Assembly: GCA_037783545.1 (NCBI GenBank)
Contig: JBBELK010001426.1
Span: forward strand, 62,001 to 126,000
Reading direction: 5' to 3'
Length of the DNA: 64,000 bases
Origin: Henricia sp. BOLD:AAB3569
Taxonomy: Eukaryota > Echinodermata > Asteroidea > Spinulosida > Echinasteridae
Shown: piece after piece, positions 26,150-37,800 of the stretch
How positions within the stretch are numbered: the first letter of the stretch is position 1
Layout of the letters: every line of letters starts with the position of its first letter
Made by a program: the position numbers and the translations under genes
Notes under the pieces: generated by a model
Seen by the model: only the letters and a program-made list of their open reading frames with translations
Databases searched by the model: none
What the model was told of the DNA's origin: nothing

Positions 26150-29100
26150 TAAATGTTTTATGACAAGTGCGCAATATAGAGAGTTTAGGGCATGCAAAAT
26201 GTGAAGTTCGTCGGAACATTTTTCGACCTCCAAATTTGCCGACGTTTGGACCACACTTTGACCAAATTGCCGTGCCAAACTGCGGTGCGTTAACGACAGT
26301 CCGAATGACTGAGCATGCGCACAACTCAGGAGTACCCCAAAGAGGTGTGTACAGACAGCCACGGTTTGCGTGAGAGCAGTCAGGAAGCCTCAACCCAGTT
26401 TTTTCTAAACTTTGAAATTTCTCTGCCATTTCCCGGCGAAAGTCTGTCAATTTTTTATGACAAGTGCGCAATATAGAGAGTTTAGGGCATGCAAAATTTG
26501 AAGTTCGTCGGAACATTTTTCGACCTCCAAATTTACCGACGTTTGGACCACACTTTGACCAAATTGCCGAGCCAAACTGCGGTGCGTTAACGACAGTCCG
26601 AATGACTGAGCATGCGCACAACTCAGGAGTACCCCAAAGAGGTGTGTACAGACAGCCACGGTTTGCGTGAGAGCAGTCAGGAAGCCTCAACCCAGTTTTT
26701 TCTAAACTTTGAAATTTCTCTGCCATTTCCCGGCGAAAGTCTGTCAATTTTTTATGACAAGTGCGCAATATAGAGAGTGTAGGGCATGCAAAATTTGAAG
26801 TTCGTCGGAACATTTTTCGACCTCCAAATTTGCCGACGTTTGGACCACACTTTGACCAAATTGCCGAGCCAAACTGCGGTGCGTTAACGACAGTCCGAAT
26901 GACTGAGCATGCGCACAACTCAGGAGTACCCCAAAGAGGTGTGTACAGACAGCCACGGTTTGCGTGAGAGCAGTCAGGAAGCCTCAACCCAGTTTTTTCT
27001 AAACTTTGAAATTTCTCTGCCATTTCCCGGCGAAAGTCTGTCAATTTTTTATGACAAGTGCGCAATATAGAGAGTTTAGGGCATGCAAATTTTGAAGTTC
27101 GTCGGAACATTTTTCGACCTCCAAATTTGCCGACGTTTGGACCACACTTTGACCAAATTGCCGAGCCAAACTGCGGTGCGTTAACGACAGTCCGAATGAC
27201 TGAGCATGCGCACAACTCAGGAGTACCCCAAAGAGGTGTGTACAGACAGCCACGGTTTGCGTGAGAGCAGTCAGGAAGCCTCAACCCAGTTTTTTCTAAA
27301 CTTTGAAATTTCTCTGCCATTTCCCGGCGAAAGTCTGTCAATTTTTTATGACAAGTGCGCAATATAGAGAGTTTAGGGCATGCAAAATTTGAAGTTCGTC
27401 GGAAAATTTTTCGACCTCCAAATTTGCCGACGTTTGGACCACACTTTGACCAAATTGCCGAGCCAAACTGCGGTGCGTTAACGACAGTCCGAATGACTGA
27501 GCATGCGCACAACTCAGGAGTACCCCAAAGAGGTGTGTACAGACAGCCACGGTTTGCGTGAGAGCAGTCAGGAAGCCTCAACCCAGTTTTTTCTAAACTT
27601 TGAAATTTCTCTGCCATTTCCCGGCGAAAGTCTGTCAATTTTTTATGACAAGTGCGCAATATAGAGAGTTTAGGGCATGCAAAATTTGAAGTTCGTCGGA
27701 ACATTTTTCGACCTCCAAATTTGCCGACGTTTGGACCACACTTTGACCAAATTGCCGAGCCAAACTGCGGTGCGTTAACGACAGTCCGACTGACTGAGCA
27801 TGTGCACAACTCAGGAGTACCCCAAAGAGGTGTGTACAGACAGCCACGGTTTGCGTGAGAGCAGTCAGGAAGCCTCAACCCAGTTTTTTCTAAACTTTGA
27901 AATTTCTCTGCCATTTCCCGGCGAAAGTCTGTCAATTTTTTATGACAAGTGCGCAATATAGAGAGTTTAGGGCATGCAAAATTTGAAGTTCGTCGGAACA
28001 TTTTTCGACCTCCAAATTTGCCGACGTTTGGACCACACTTTGACCAAATTGCCGAGCCAAACTGCGGTGCGTTAACGACAGTCCGAATGACTGAGCATGC
28101 GCACAACTCAGGAGTACCCCAAAGAGGTGTGTACAGACAGCCACGGTTTGCGTGAGAGCAGTCAGGAAGCCTCAACCCAGTTTTTTCTAAACTTTGAAAT
28201 TTCTCTGCCATTTCCCGGCGAAAGTCTGTAAATTTTTTATGACAAGTGCGCAATATAGAGAGTTTAGGGCATGCAAAATTTGAAGTTCGTCGGAACATTT
28301 TTCGACCTCCAAATTTGCCGACGTTTGGACCACACTTTGACCAAATTGCCGAGCCAAACTGCGGTGCGTTAACGACAGTCCGAATGACTGAGCATGCGCA
28401 CAACTCAGGAGTACCCCAAAGAGGTGTGTACAGACAGCCACGGTTTGCGTGAGAGCAGTCAGGAAGCCTCAACCCAGTTTTTTCTAAACTTTGAAATTTC
28501 TCTGCCATTTCCCGGCGAAAGTCTGTCAATTTTTTATGACAAGTGCGCAATATAGAGAGTTTAGGGCATGCAAAATTTGAAGTTCGTCGGAACATTTTTC
28601 GACCTCCAAATTTGCCGACGTTTGGACCACACTTTGACCAAATTGCCGAGCCAAACTGCGGTGCGTTAACGACAGTCCGAATGACTGAGCATGCGCACAA
28701 CTCAGGAGTACCCCAAAGAGGTGTGTACAGACAGCCACGGTTTGCGTGAGAGCAGTCAGGAAGCCTCAACCCAGTTTTTTCTAAACTTTGAAATTTCTCT
28801 GCCATTTCCCGGCGAAAGTCTGTCAATTTTTTATGACAAGTGCGCAATATAGAGAGTTTAGGGCATGCAAAATTTGAAGTTCGTCGGAACATTTTTCGAC
28901 CTCCAAATTTGCCGACGTTTGGACCACACTTTGACCAAATTGCCGAGCCAAACTGCGGTGCGTTAACGACAGTCCGAATGACTGAGCATGCGCACAACTC
29001 AGGAGTACCCCAAAGAGGTGTGTACAGACAGCCACGGTTTGCGTGAGAGCAGTCAGGAAGCCTCAACCCAGTTTTTTCTAAACTTTGAAATTTCTCTGCC

Positions 29101-32100
29101 ATTTCCCGGCGAAAGTCTGTCAATTTTTTTATGACAAGTGCGCAATATAGAGAGTTTAGGGCATGCAAAATTTGAAGTTCGTCGGAACATTTTTCGACCT
29201 CCAAATTTGCCGACGTTTGGACCACACTTTGACCAAATTGCCGAGCCAAACTGCGGTGCGTTAACGACAGTCCGAATGACTGAGCATGCGCACAACTCAG
29301 GAGTACCCCAAAGAGGTGTGTACAGACAGCCACGGTTTGCGTGAGAGCAGTCAGGAAGCCTCAACCCAGTTTTTTCTAAACTTTGAAATTTCTCTGCCAT
29401 TTCCCGGCGAAAGGCTGTCAATTTTTTATGACAAGTGCGCAATATAGAGAGTTTAGGGCATGCAAAATTTGAAGTTCGTCGGAACATTTTTCGACCTCCA
29501 AATTTGCCGACGTTTGGACCACACTTTGACCAAATTGCCGAGCCAAACTGCGGTGCGTTAACGACAGTCCGAATGACTGAGCATGCGCACAACTCAGGAG
29601 TACCCCAAAGAGGTGTGTACAGACAGCCACGGTTTGCGTGAGAGCAGTCAGGAAGCCTCAACCCAGTTTTTTTCTAAACTTTGAAATTTCTCTGCTATTT
29701 CCCGGCGAAAGTCTGTAAATTTTTTATGACAAGTGCGCAATATAGAGAGTTTAGGGCATGCAAAATTTGAAGTTCGTCGGAACATTTTTCGACCTCCAAA
29801 TTTGCCGACGTTTGGACCACACTTTGACCAAATTGCCGAGCCAAACTGCGGTGCGTTAACGACAGTCCGAATGACTGAGCATGCGCACAACTCAGGAGTA
29901 CCCCAAAGAGGTGTGTACAGACAGCCACGGTTTGCGTGAGAGCAGTCAGGAAGCCTCAACCCAGTTTTTTCTAAACTTTGAAATTTCTCTGCCATTTCCC
30001 GGCGAAAGTCTGTCAATTTTTTATGACAAGTGCGCAATATAGAGAGTTTAGGGCATGCAAAATTTGAAGTTCGTCGGAACATTTTTCGACCTCCAAATTT
30101 GCCGACGTTTGGACCACACTTTGACCAAATTGCCGAGCCAAACTGCGGTGCGTTAACGACAGTCCGAATGACTGAGCATGCGCACAACTCAGGAGTACCC
30201 CAAAGAGGTGTGTACAGACAGCCACGGTTTGCGTGAGAGCAGTCAGGAAGCCTCAACCCAGTTTTTTCTAAACTTTGAAATTTCTCTGCCATTTCCCGGC
30301 GAAAGTCTGTAAATTTTTTATGACAAGTGCGCAATATAGAGAGTTTAGGGCATGCAAAATTTGAAGTTCGTCGGAACATTTTTCGACCTCCAAATTTGCC
30401 GACGTTTGGACCACACTTTGACCAAATTGCCGAGCCAAACTGCGGTGCGTTAACGACAGTCCGAATGACTGAGCATGCGCACAACTCAGGAGTACCCCAA
30501 AGAGGTGTGTACAGACAGCCACGGTTTGCGTGAGAGCAGTCAGGAAGCCTCAACCCAGTTTTTTCTAAACTTTGAAATTTCTCTGCCATTTCCCGGCGAA
30601 AGGCTGTCAATTTTTTATGACAAGTGCGCAATATAGAGAGTTTAGGGCATGCAAAATTTGAAGTTCGTCGGAAAATTTTTCGACCTCCAAATTTGCCGAC
30701 GTTTGGACCACACTTTCACCAAATTGCCGAGCCAAACTGCGGTGCGTTAACGACAGTCCGAATGACTGAGCATGCGCACAACTCAGGAGTACCCCAAAGA
30801 GGTGTGTACAGACAGCGACGGTTTGCGTGAGAGCAGTCAGGAAGCCTCAACCCAGTTTTTTCTAAACTTTGAAATTTCTCTGCCATTTCCCGGCGAAAGT
30901 CTGTCAATTTTTTATGACAAGTGCGCAATATAGAGAGTTTAGGGCATGCAAAATTTGAAGTTCGTCGGAACATTTTTCGACCTCCAAATTTGCCGACGTT
31001 TGGACCACACTTTGACCAAATTGCCGAGCCAAACTGCGGTGCGTTAACGACAGTCCGAATGACTGAGCATGCGCACAACTCAGGAGTACCCCAAAGAGGT
31101 GTGTACAGACAGCCACGGTTTGCGTGAGAGCAGTCAGGAAGCCTCAACCCAGTTTTTTCTAAACTTTGAAATTTCTCTGCCATTTCCCGGCGAAAGTCTG
31201 TCAATTTGTTATGACAAGTGCGCAATATAGAGAGTTTAGGGCATGCAAAATTTGAAGTTCGTCGGAACATTTTTCGACCTCCAAATTTGCCGACGTTTGG
31301 ACCACACTTTCACCAAATTGCCGAGCCAAACTGCGGTGCGTTAACGACAGTCCGAATGACTGAGCATGCGCACAACTCAGGAGTACCCCAAAGAGGTGTG
31401 TACAGACAGCCACGGTTTGCGTGAGAGCAGTCAGGAAGCCTCAACCCAGTTTTTTCTAAACTTTGAAATTTCTCTGCCATTTCCCGGCGAAAGTCTGTCA
31501 ATTTTTTATGACAAGTGCGCAATATAGAGAGTTTAGGGCATGCAAAATTTGAAGTTCGTCGGAACATTTTTCGACCTCCAAATTTGCCGACGTTTGGACC
31601 ACACTTTGACCAAATTGCCGAGCCAAACTGCGGTGCGTTAACGACAGTCCGAATGACTGAGCATGCGCACAACTCAGGAGTACCCCAAAGAGGTGTGTAC
31701 AGACAGCCACGGTTTGCGTGAGAGCAGTCAGGAAGCCTCAACCCAGTTTTTTCTAAACTTTGAAATTTCTCTGCCATTTCCCGGCGAAAGTCTGTCAATT
31801 TTTTATGACAAGTGCGCAATATAGAGAGTTTAGGGCATGCAAAATTTGAAGTTCGTCGGAACATTTTTCGACCTCCAAATTTGCCGACGTTTGGACCACA
31901 CTTTGACCAAATTGCCGAGCCAAACTGCGGTGCGTTAACGACAGTCCGAATGACTGAGCATGCGCACAACTCAGGAGTACCCCAAAGAGGTGTGTACAGA
32001 CAGCCACGGTTTGCGTGAGAGCAGTCAGGAAGCCTCAACCCAGTTTTTTCTAAACTTTGAAATTTCTCTGCCATTTCCCGGCGAAAGTCTGTCAATTTTG

Positions 32101-32129
32101 TATGACAAGTGCGCAATATAGAGAGTTTA

Positions 32130-32487
32130 CACTCTAAAAACTGAAGTGTTATAAATAAATCCCCAAGTGTTAGATTTAGCACTATCCAGGTGCTTCCTGA
32201 GGGACTGCACCTCAAGTGCCATTTCAGCACTTGATGTAGTGTCAGCATTGCAGCACTATCTAAGTGCTGTGAAAGTGCTACCAATACAGCACTAATATAG
32301 TGTTGATTTAAGTCCTTTGTAGCACCATCTTGGTGTACATCCAGCACCCCAAGGTGCAATCCATACAGCACTTGATGAAGCGGTTGGGCGCATGCGCAAG
32401 ATTTCGCCGGGGTCATGCAAAAATAAATATTCATTACTCCGTGACCTGTTGGTTTTTTTTGCTGTCTGTCGATGTAGTAAAATAATA
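32130..32487. mobile_element. Element E, one end (CACTCTAAAAACTGAAG terminus), non-autonomous DNA-transposon-like
   Basis: Satellite stops at the TA of gagagttTA and is followed by CACTCTAAAAACTGAAGTG. The same first 22 bases begin the block at 33,621, also after a TA. The interior holds a series of short palindromes such as AGCACTATCTAAGTGCT, AGCACTATCCAGGTGCT and GCACCATCTTGGTG, typical of subterminal repeats in small non-autonomous DNA transposons. No coding capacity is visible. No matching inverted terminus lies at the right side, where the CACTGC end of another element begins at 32,488, so this is one end only. The TA flank suggests a TA-targeting superfamily and the CACT start recalls CACTA-like elements; I leave it unassigned. 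Confidence 0.65.
32388..32398. promoter_or_regulatory. Near-perfect NRF-1-type palindrome in element E
   Basis: GCGCATGCGCA fits the NRF-1 consensus YGCGCAYGCGCR except for its first base, which is g at 32,387. It lies in the more GC-rich interior of the E half-element, just before a run of AT-rich sequence. It is an isolated copy, unlike the weaker version in each satellite monomer. Function is not shown. Confidence 0.3.
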
Positions 32488-32750
32488 CACTGCAAAAAAT
32501 GCGGTGTTAAAATCTACACCACTGGTGTCAAATTTGATTCTTCGTTGGTATCCATATTGGGCAAGGATTTGGGTGTTGAGTAACACCAATTTGGAAATCA
32601 ATAGTTTTTAACACTAACAACCCCATTTGGTGTCAACGTATTCTTCTTGGTGTTTATTTTGGGCAGGAATGTTGGTGTTAATTTACACCTAAATGTGGAA
32701 TTAAATTGTAACAATTATACAGTTGATTTATTCTTACAAAATTCAAAGCC
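32488..32750. mobile_element. Element D, left end (CACTGCAAAAAATGCGGTG terminus), truncated
   Basis: After TA at 32,486-32,487 comes CACTGCAAAAAATGCGGTG, which matches the start of the block at 34,071 apart from one base (ATG versus ACG). The body is full of GGTGTT and AACACC words in both directions. It contains an imperfect direct repeat of about 70 bp: ggtgtcaa, attctt, ttgggca and ggtgtt recur in order from 32,524 and from 32,629 (105 bp apart). It ends at satellite beginning gtcataaaaaattgac at 32,751, with no inverted terminus there, so the far end is missing. Confidence 0.6.
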
Positions 32751-33620
32751 GTCATAAAAAATTGACAGACTTTCGCCGGGAAATGGCAGAGAAATTTCAA
32801 AGTTTAGAAAAAACTGGGTTGAGGCTTCCTGACTGCTCTCACGCAAACCGTGGCTGTCTGTACACACCTCTTTGGGGTACTCCTGAGTTGTGCGCATGCT
32901 CAGTCATTCGGACTGTCGTTAACGCACCGCAGTTTGGCTCGGCAATTTGGTCAAAGTGTGGTCCAAACGTCGGCGAATTTGGAGGTTGAAAAATGTTCCG
33001 ACGAACTTCAAATTTTGCATGCCCTAAACTCTCTATATTGCGCACTTGTCATAAAAAATTGACAGACTTTCGCCGGGAAATGGCTGAGAAATTTCAAAGT
33101 TTAGAAAAAACTGGGTTGAGGCTTCCTGACTGCTCTCACGCAAACGGTGGCTGTCTGTACACACCTCTTTGGGGTACTCCTGAGTTGTGCGCATGCTCAG
33201 TCATTCGGACTGTCGTTAACGCACCGCAGTTTGGCTCGGCAATTTGGTCAAAGTGTGGTCCAAACGTCGGCAAATTTGGAGGTCGAAAAATGTTCCGACG
33301 AACTTCAAATTTTGCATGCCCTAAACTCTCTATATTGCGCACTTGTCATAAAAAATTGACAGACTTTCGCCGGGAAATGGCAGAGAAATTTCAAAGTTTA
33401 GAAAAAACTGGGTTGAGGCTTCCTGACTGCTCTCACGCAAACCGTGGCTGTCTGTACACACCTCTTTGGGGTACTCCTGAGTTGTGCGCATGCTCAGTCA
33501 TTCGGACTGTCGTTAACGCACCGCAGTTTGGCTCGGCAATTTGGTCAAAGTGTGGTCCAAACGTCGGCAAATTTGGAGGTCGAAAAATGTTCCGACGAAC
33601 TTCAAATTTTGCATGCCCTA
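32751..33620 (-). repeat. 297-bp satellite fragment, reverse orientation (three monomers less about 20 bp)
   Basis: These 870 bases are the reverse complement of the satellite to the left. They start inside a monomer at gtcataaaaaattgac and end at gcatgcccta, about 20 bp short of three full monomers. Private variants include ggttgaaaaatg near 32,985 and caaacggtggctg near 33,143. Both edges meet element ends. Confidence 0.95.
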
Positions 33621-34070
33621 CACTCTAAAAACTGAAGTGTTAAAACCTAGCACTATCCAAGTGCTACATAAATTCAGCACTTTAAGTTTTAAGATAGTGC
33701 TATAATAACACTTGGAGGCGTTCATTTCCAACACCATAATTGGTGCTATTCATAGTGCTATAATAACACTTGGAGGCGTTCATTTCCAACACCATAATTG
33801 GTGCTATTCTAGCACTTCAAAGTGCTTTAATAGTGTTAAGAATTATACTACTGGGTTGGCTCATTTGGAAATATCATCATTCAATAGAATTAAGTTTCAT
33901 TGTTAAAATCTTACTTACCAGAAGCTACAGATAACTCATCTTTATGTTGAAAATTCCACTTGAAATCGAACTTTTTCGCGTCATGAACGGAGCGAAACTT
34001 GTTCACAAATCGCTATTTTTTTCGCGCGAATCGCGTCGACGCGTGTTGATGACAGCCGCGGATTTCCGTA
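33621..34070. mobile_element. Element E, other end, plus unique interior
   Basis: CACTCTAAAAACTGAAGTG begins directly after satellite ...gcatgcccTA. AGCACTATCCAAGTGCT follows, as in the copy at 32,130, but the two blocks then diverge, as expected of two inverted ends of one element rather than two copies of the same end. Contents include a 58-bp tandem duplication (33,695-33,810), an AT-rich unique stretch to about 33,960, and a CpG-rich patch (ttcgcgcgaatcgcgtcgac, near 34,021). It ends at TA before the next CACTGC terminus at 34,071. No coding potential is seen. Confidence 0.6.
33695..33810 (+). repeat. 58-bp perfect tandem duplication
   Basis: The segment beginning tagtgctataataacacttg starts at 33,695 and again at 33,753. 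The first 57 bases are identical; the last base differs (a, then t). It contains AACACCATAATTGGTGCT, a palindrome of the type found through these elements. Its perfection implies a recent slippage or gap-repair duplication within the element. Confidence 0.93.
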
Positions 34071-34541
34071 CACTGCAAAAAACGCGGTGTTAAATTTCTA
34101 ACACCAAGGTTTTTTAATTCTTTGGGTGTTACATTTGTGTCAAACGAACACCGGTGTAATAGATTAACAGCACAAAAAGTGGTGTAGATTTTGCATGGTG
34201 TTAAACTTGATAAACTGCGCATGATCATTATGCATAATGCAGAAATCCAGCTATTTGATTGGCTACATGCGTTTCTGATCATTTTTCCGCGTTTAAGCAT
34301 ACAAACCATAATTACCACGTTGTACTTATGGCTAGACTATCTGAATTTTTCTTCCCTATGATATCTTCATTATTCCTTAAGGGATGTGACGAAATCATGA
34401 AAAAACATGATGAAAACAATGGTATATTGCTGTTGCACAATTTCATTGCTGTTCCACCACAAACAGATCAGTGTTGAAATATTTTAACACCAAATACTGG
34501 TGTTAATTTACACCATGGGTGTTAAATTTAACACCAATTGG
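34071..34541. mobile_element. Element D, other end (CACTGCAAAAAACGCGGTG terminus), truncated
   Basis: TA at 34,069-34,070 precedes CACTGCAAAAAACGCGGTG. GGTGTT/AACACC words are dense near 34,080-34,200 and again at 34,470-34,541, the latter including GGTGTTAAATTTAACACC. The middle (about 34,210-34,460) is AT-rich and shows no similarity that I recognise; open frames there are short and unconvincing. The block stops at satellite tgagttgtgcgcatgc (34,542) without a reverse-complement CACTGC terminus, so it is incomplete or was joined to the satellite by a rearrangement. Confidence 0.6.
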
Positions 34542-34804
34542 TGAGTTGTGCGCATGCTCAGTCATTCGGACTGTCGTTAACGCACCGCAGTTTGGCTCGG
34601 CAATTTGGTCAAAGTGTGGTCCAAACGTCGGCAAATTTGGAGGTCGAAAAATGTTCCGACGAACTTCAAATTTTGCATGCCCTAAACTCTCTATATTGCG
34701 CACTTGTCATAAAAAATTGACAGACTTTCGCCGGGAAATGGCAGAGAAATTTCAAAGTTTAGAAAAAACTGGGTTGAGGCTTCCTGACTGCTCTCACGCA
34801 AACC

Positions 34805-37800
34805 GTGGCTGTCTGTACACACCTCTTTGGGGTACTCCTGAGTTGTGCGCATGCTCAGTCATTCGGACTGTCGTTAACGCACCGCAGTTTGGCTCGGCAA
34901 TTTGGTCAAAGTGTGGTCCAAACGTCGGCAAATTTGGAGGTCGAAAAATGTTCCGACGAACTTCAAATTGTGCATGCCCTAAACTCTCTATATTGCGCAC
35001 TTGTCATAAAAAATTGACAGACTTTCGCCGGGAAATGGCAGAGAAATTTCAAAGTTTAGAAAAAACTGGGTTGAGGCTTCCTGACTGCTCTCACGCAAAC
35101 CGTGGCTGTCTGTACACACCTCTTTGGGGTACTCCTGAGTTGTGCGCATGCTCAGTCATTCGGACTGTCGTTAACGCACCGCAGTTTGGCTCGGCAATTT
35201 GGTCAAAGTGTGGTCCAAACGTCGGCAAATTTGGAGGTCGAAAAATGTTCCGACGAACTTCAAATTTTGCATGCCCTAAACTCTCTATATTGCGCACTTG
35301 TCATAAAAAAATTACAGACTTTCGCCGGGAAATGGCAGAGAAATTTCAAAGTTTAGAAAAAAACTGGGTTGAGGCTTCCTGACTGCTCTCACGCAAACCG
35401 TGGCTGTCTGTACACACCTCTTTGGGGTACTCCTGAGTTGTGCGCATGCTCAGTCATTCGGACTGTCGTTGACGCACCGCAGTTTGGCTCGGCAATTTGG
35501 TCAAAGTGTGGTCCAAACGTCGGCAAATTTGGAGGTCGAAAAATGTTCCGACGAACTTCAAATTTTGCATGCCCTAAACTCTCTATATTGCGCACTTGTC
35601 ATAAAAAATTGACAGACTTTCGCCGGGAAATGGCAGAGAAATTTCAAAGTTTAGAAAAAACTGGGTTGAGGCTTCCTGACTGCTCTCACGCAAACCGTGG
35701 CTGTCTGTACACACCTCTTTGGGGTACTCCTGAGTTGTGCGCATGCTCAGTCATTCGGACTGTCGTTAACGCACCGCAGTTTGGCTCGGCAATTTGGTCA
35801 AAGTGTGGTCCAAACGTCGGCAAATTTGGAGGTCGAAAAATGTTCCGACGAACTTCAAATTTTGCATGCCCTAAACTCTCTATATTGCGCACTTGTCATA
35901 AAAAATTGACAGACTTTCGCCGGGAAATGGCAGAGAAATTTCAAAGTTTAGAAAAAACTGGGTTGAGGCTTCCTGACTGCTCTCACGCAAACCGTGGCTG
36001 TCTGTACACACCTCTTTGGGGTACTCCTGAGTTGTGCGCATGCTCAGTCATTCGGACTGTCGTTAACGCACCGCAGTTTGGCTCGGCAATTTGGTCAAAG
36101 TGTGGTCCAAACGTCGGCAAATTTGGAGGTCGAAAAATGTTCCGACGAACTTCAAATTTTGCATGCCCTAAACTCTCTATATTGCGCACTTGTCATAAAA
36201 AATTGACAGACTTTCGCCGGGAAATGGCAGAGAAATTTCAAAGTTTAGAAAAAACTGGGTTGAGGCTTCCTGACTGCTCTCACGCAAACCGTGGCTGTCT
36301 GTACACACCTCTTTGGGGTACTCCTGAGTTGTGCGCATGCTCAGTCATTCGGACTGTCGTTAACGCACCGCAGTTTGGCTCGGCAATTTGGTCAAAGTGT
36401 GGTCCAAACGTCGGCAAATTTGGAGGTCGAAAAATGTTCCGACGAACTTCAAATTTTGCATGCCCTAAACTCTCTATATTGCGCACTTGTCATAAAAAAT
36501 TGACAGACTTTCGCCGGGAAATGGCAGAGAAATTTCAAAGTTTAGAAAAAACTGGGTTGAGGCTTCCTGACTGCTCTCACGCAAACCGTGGCTGTCTGTA
36601 CTCACCTCTTTGGGGTACTCCTGAGTTGTGCGCATGCTCAGTCATTCGGACTGTCGTTAACGCACCGCAGTTTGGCTCGGCAATTTGGTCAAAGTGTGGT
36701 CCAAACGTCGGCAAATTTGGAGGTCGAAAAATGTTCCGACGAACTTCAAATTGTGCATGCCCTAAACTCTCTATATTGCGCACTTGTCATAAAAAATTGA
36801 CAGACTTTCGCCGGGAAATGGCAGAGAAATTTCAAAGTTTAGAAAAAACTGGGTTGAGGCTTCCTGACTGCTCTCACGCAAACCGTGGCTGTCTGTACAC
36901 ACCTCTTTGGGGTACTCCTGAGTTGTGCGCATGCTCAGTCATTCGGACTGTCGTTAACGCACCGCAGTTTGGCTCGGCAATTTGGTCAAAGTGTGGTCCA
37001 AACGTCGGCAAATTTGGAGGTCGAAAAATGTTCCGACGAACTTCAAATTTTGCATGCCCTAAACTCTCTATATTGCGCACTTGTCATAAAAAAATTACAG
37101 ACTTTCGCCGGGAAATGGCAGAGAAATTTCAAAGTTTAGAAAAAAACTGGGTTGAGGCTTCCTGACTGCTCTCACGCAAACCGTGGCTGTCTGTACACAC
37201 CTCTTTGGGGTACTCCTGAGTTGTGCGCATGCTCAGTCATTCGGACTGTCGTTGACGCACCGCAGTTTGGCTCGGCAATTTGGTCAAAGTGTGGTCCAAA
37301 CGTCGGCAAATTTGGAGGTCGAAAAATGTTCCGACGAACTTCAAATTTTGCATGCCCTAAACTCTCTATATTGCGCACTTGTCATAAAAAATTGACAGAC
37401 TTTCGCCGGGAAATGGCAGAGAAATTTCAAAGTTTAGAAAAAACTGGGTTGAGGCTTCCTGACTGCTCTCACGCAAACCGTGGCTGTCTGTACACACCTC
37501 TTTGGGGTACTCCTGAGTTGTGCGCATGCTCAGTCATTCGGACTGTCGTTAACGCACCGCAGTTTGGCTCGGCAATTTGGTCAAAGTGTGGTCCAAACGT
37601 CGGCAAATTTGGAGGTCGAAAAATGTTCCGACGAACTTCAAATTTTGCATGCCCTAAACTCTCTATATTGCGCACTTGTCATAAAAAATTGACAGACTTT
37701 CGCCGGGAAATGGCAGAGAAATTTCAAAGTTTAGAAAAAACTGGGTTGAGGCTTCCTGACTGCTCTCACGCAAACCGTGGCTGTCTGTACACACCTCTTT

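Larger units (their letters stand above)
704..32129 (+). repeat. 297-bp satellite array, forward orientation (about 106 monomers)
   Basis: Tandem head-to-tail copies of a 297-bp monomer fill this 31.4-kb block. A convenient unit start is the tcaattttttatgac box, for example at 2,066, 2,363, 2,660 and 2,957, each 297 bp apart. Most neighbours differ by zero to a few bases, so homogenisation is recent. A hand count of the common monomer gives about 46.5% GC and 16 CpG, the number expected by chance. Poly-T runs vary in length from unit to unit. Because 297 is divisible by three and one minus-strand frame has no stop, very long open frames appear (such as 4,851-9,029 and 26,082-29,333). I treat these as by-products, not genes: frameshifts and stops are tolerated throughout and differences show no bias toward silent changes. 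The array ends at 32,129 in a TA where a mobile-element end begins. Role is unknown; structural or centromeric satellite is an inference from array form only. Confidence 0.97.

Noticed and set aside
34013-34477. Short open frames inside the D/E element blocks as transposase remnants
   Set aside because: They are about 60-100 codons, of low complexity, and show no recognisable catalytic motif or zinc finger.
32488-34541. Calling the D blocks two complete MITE copies
   Set aside because: Neither has an inverted CACTGC terminus or repeated TA at its right edge; both stop at satellite, so only one end of each is present.
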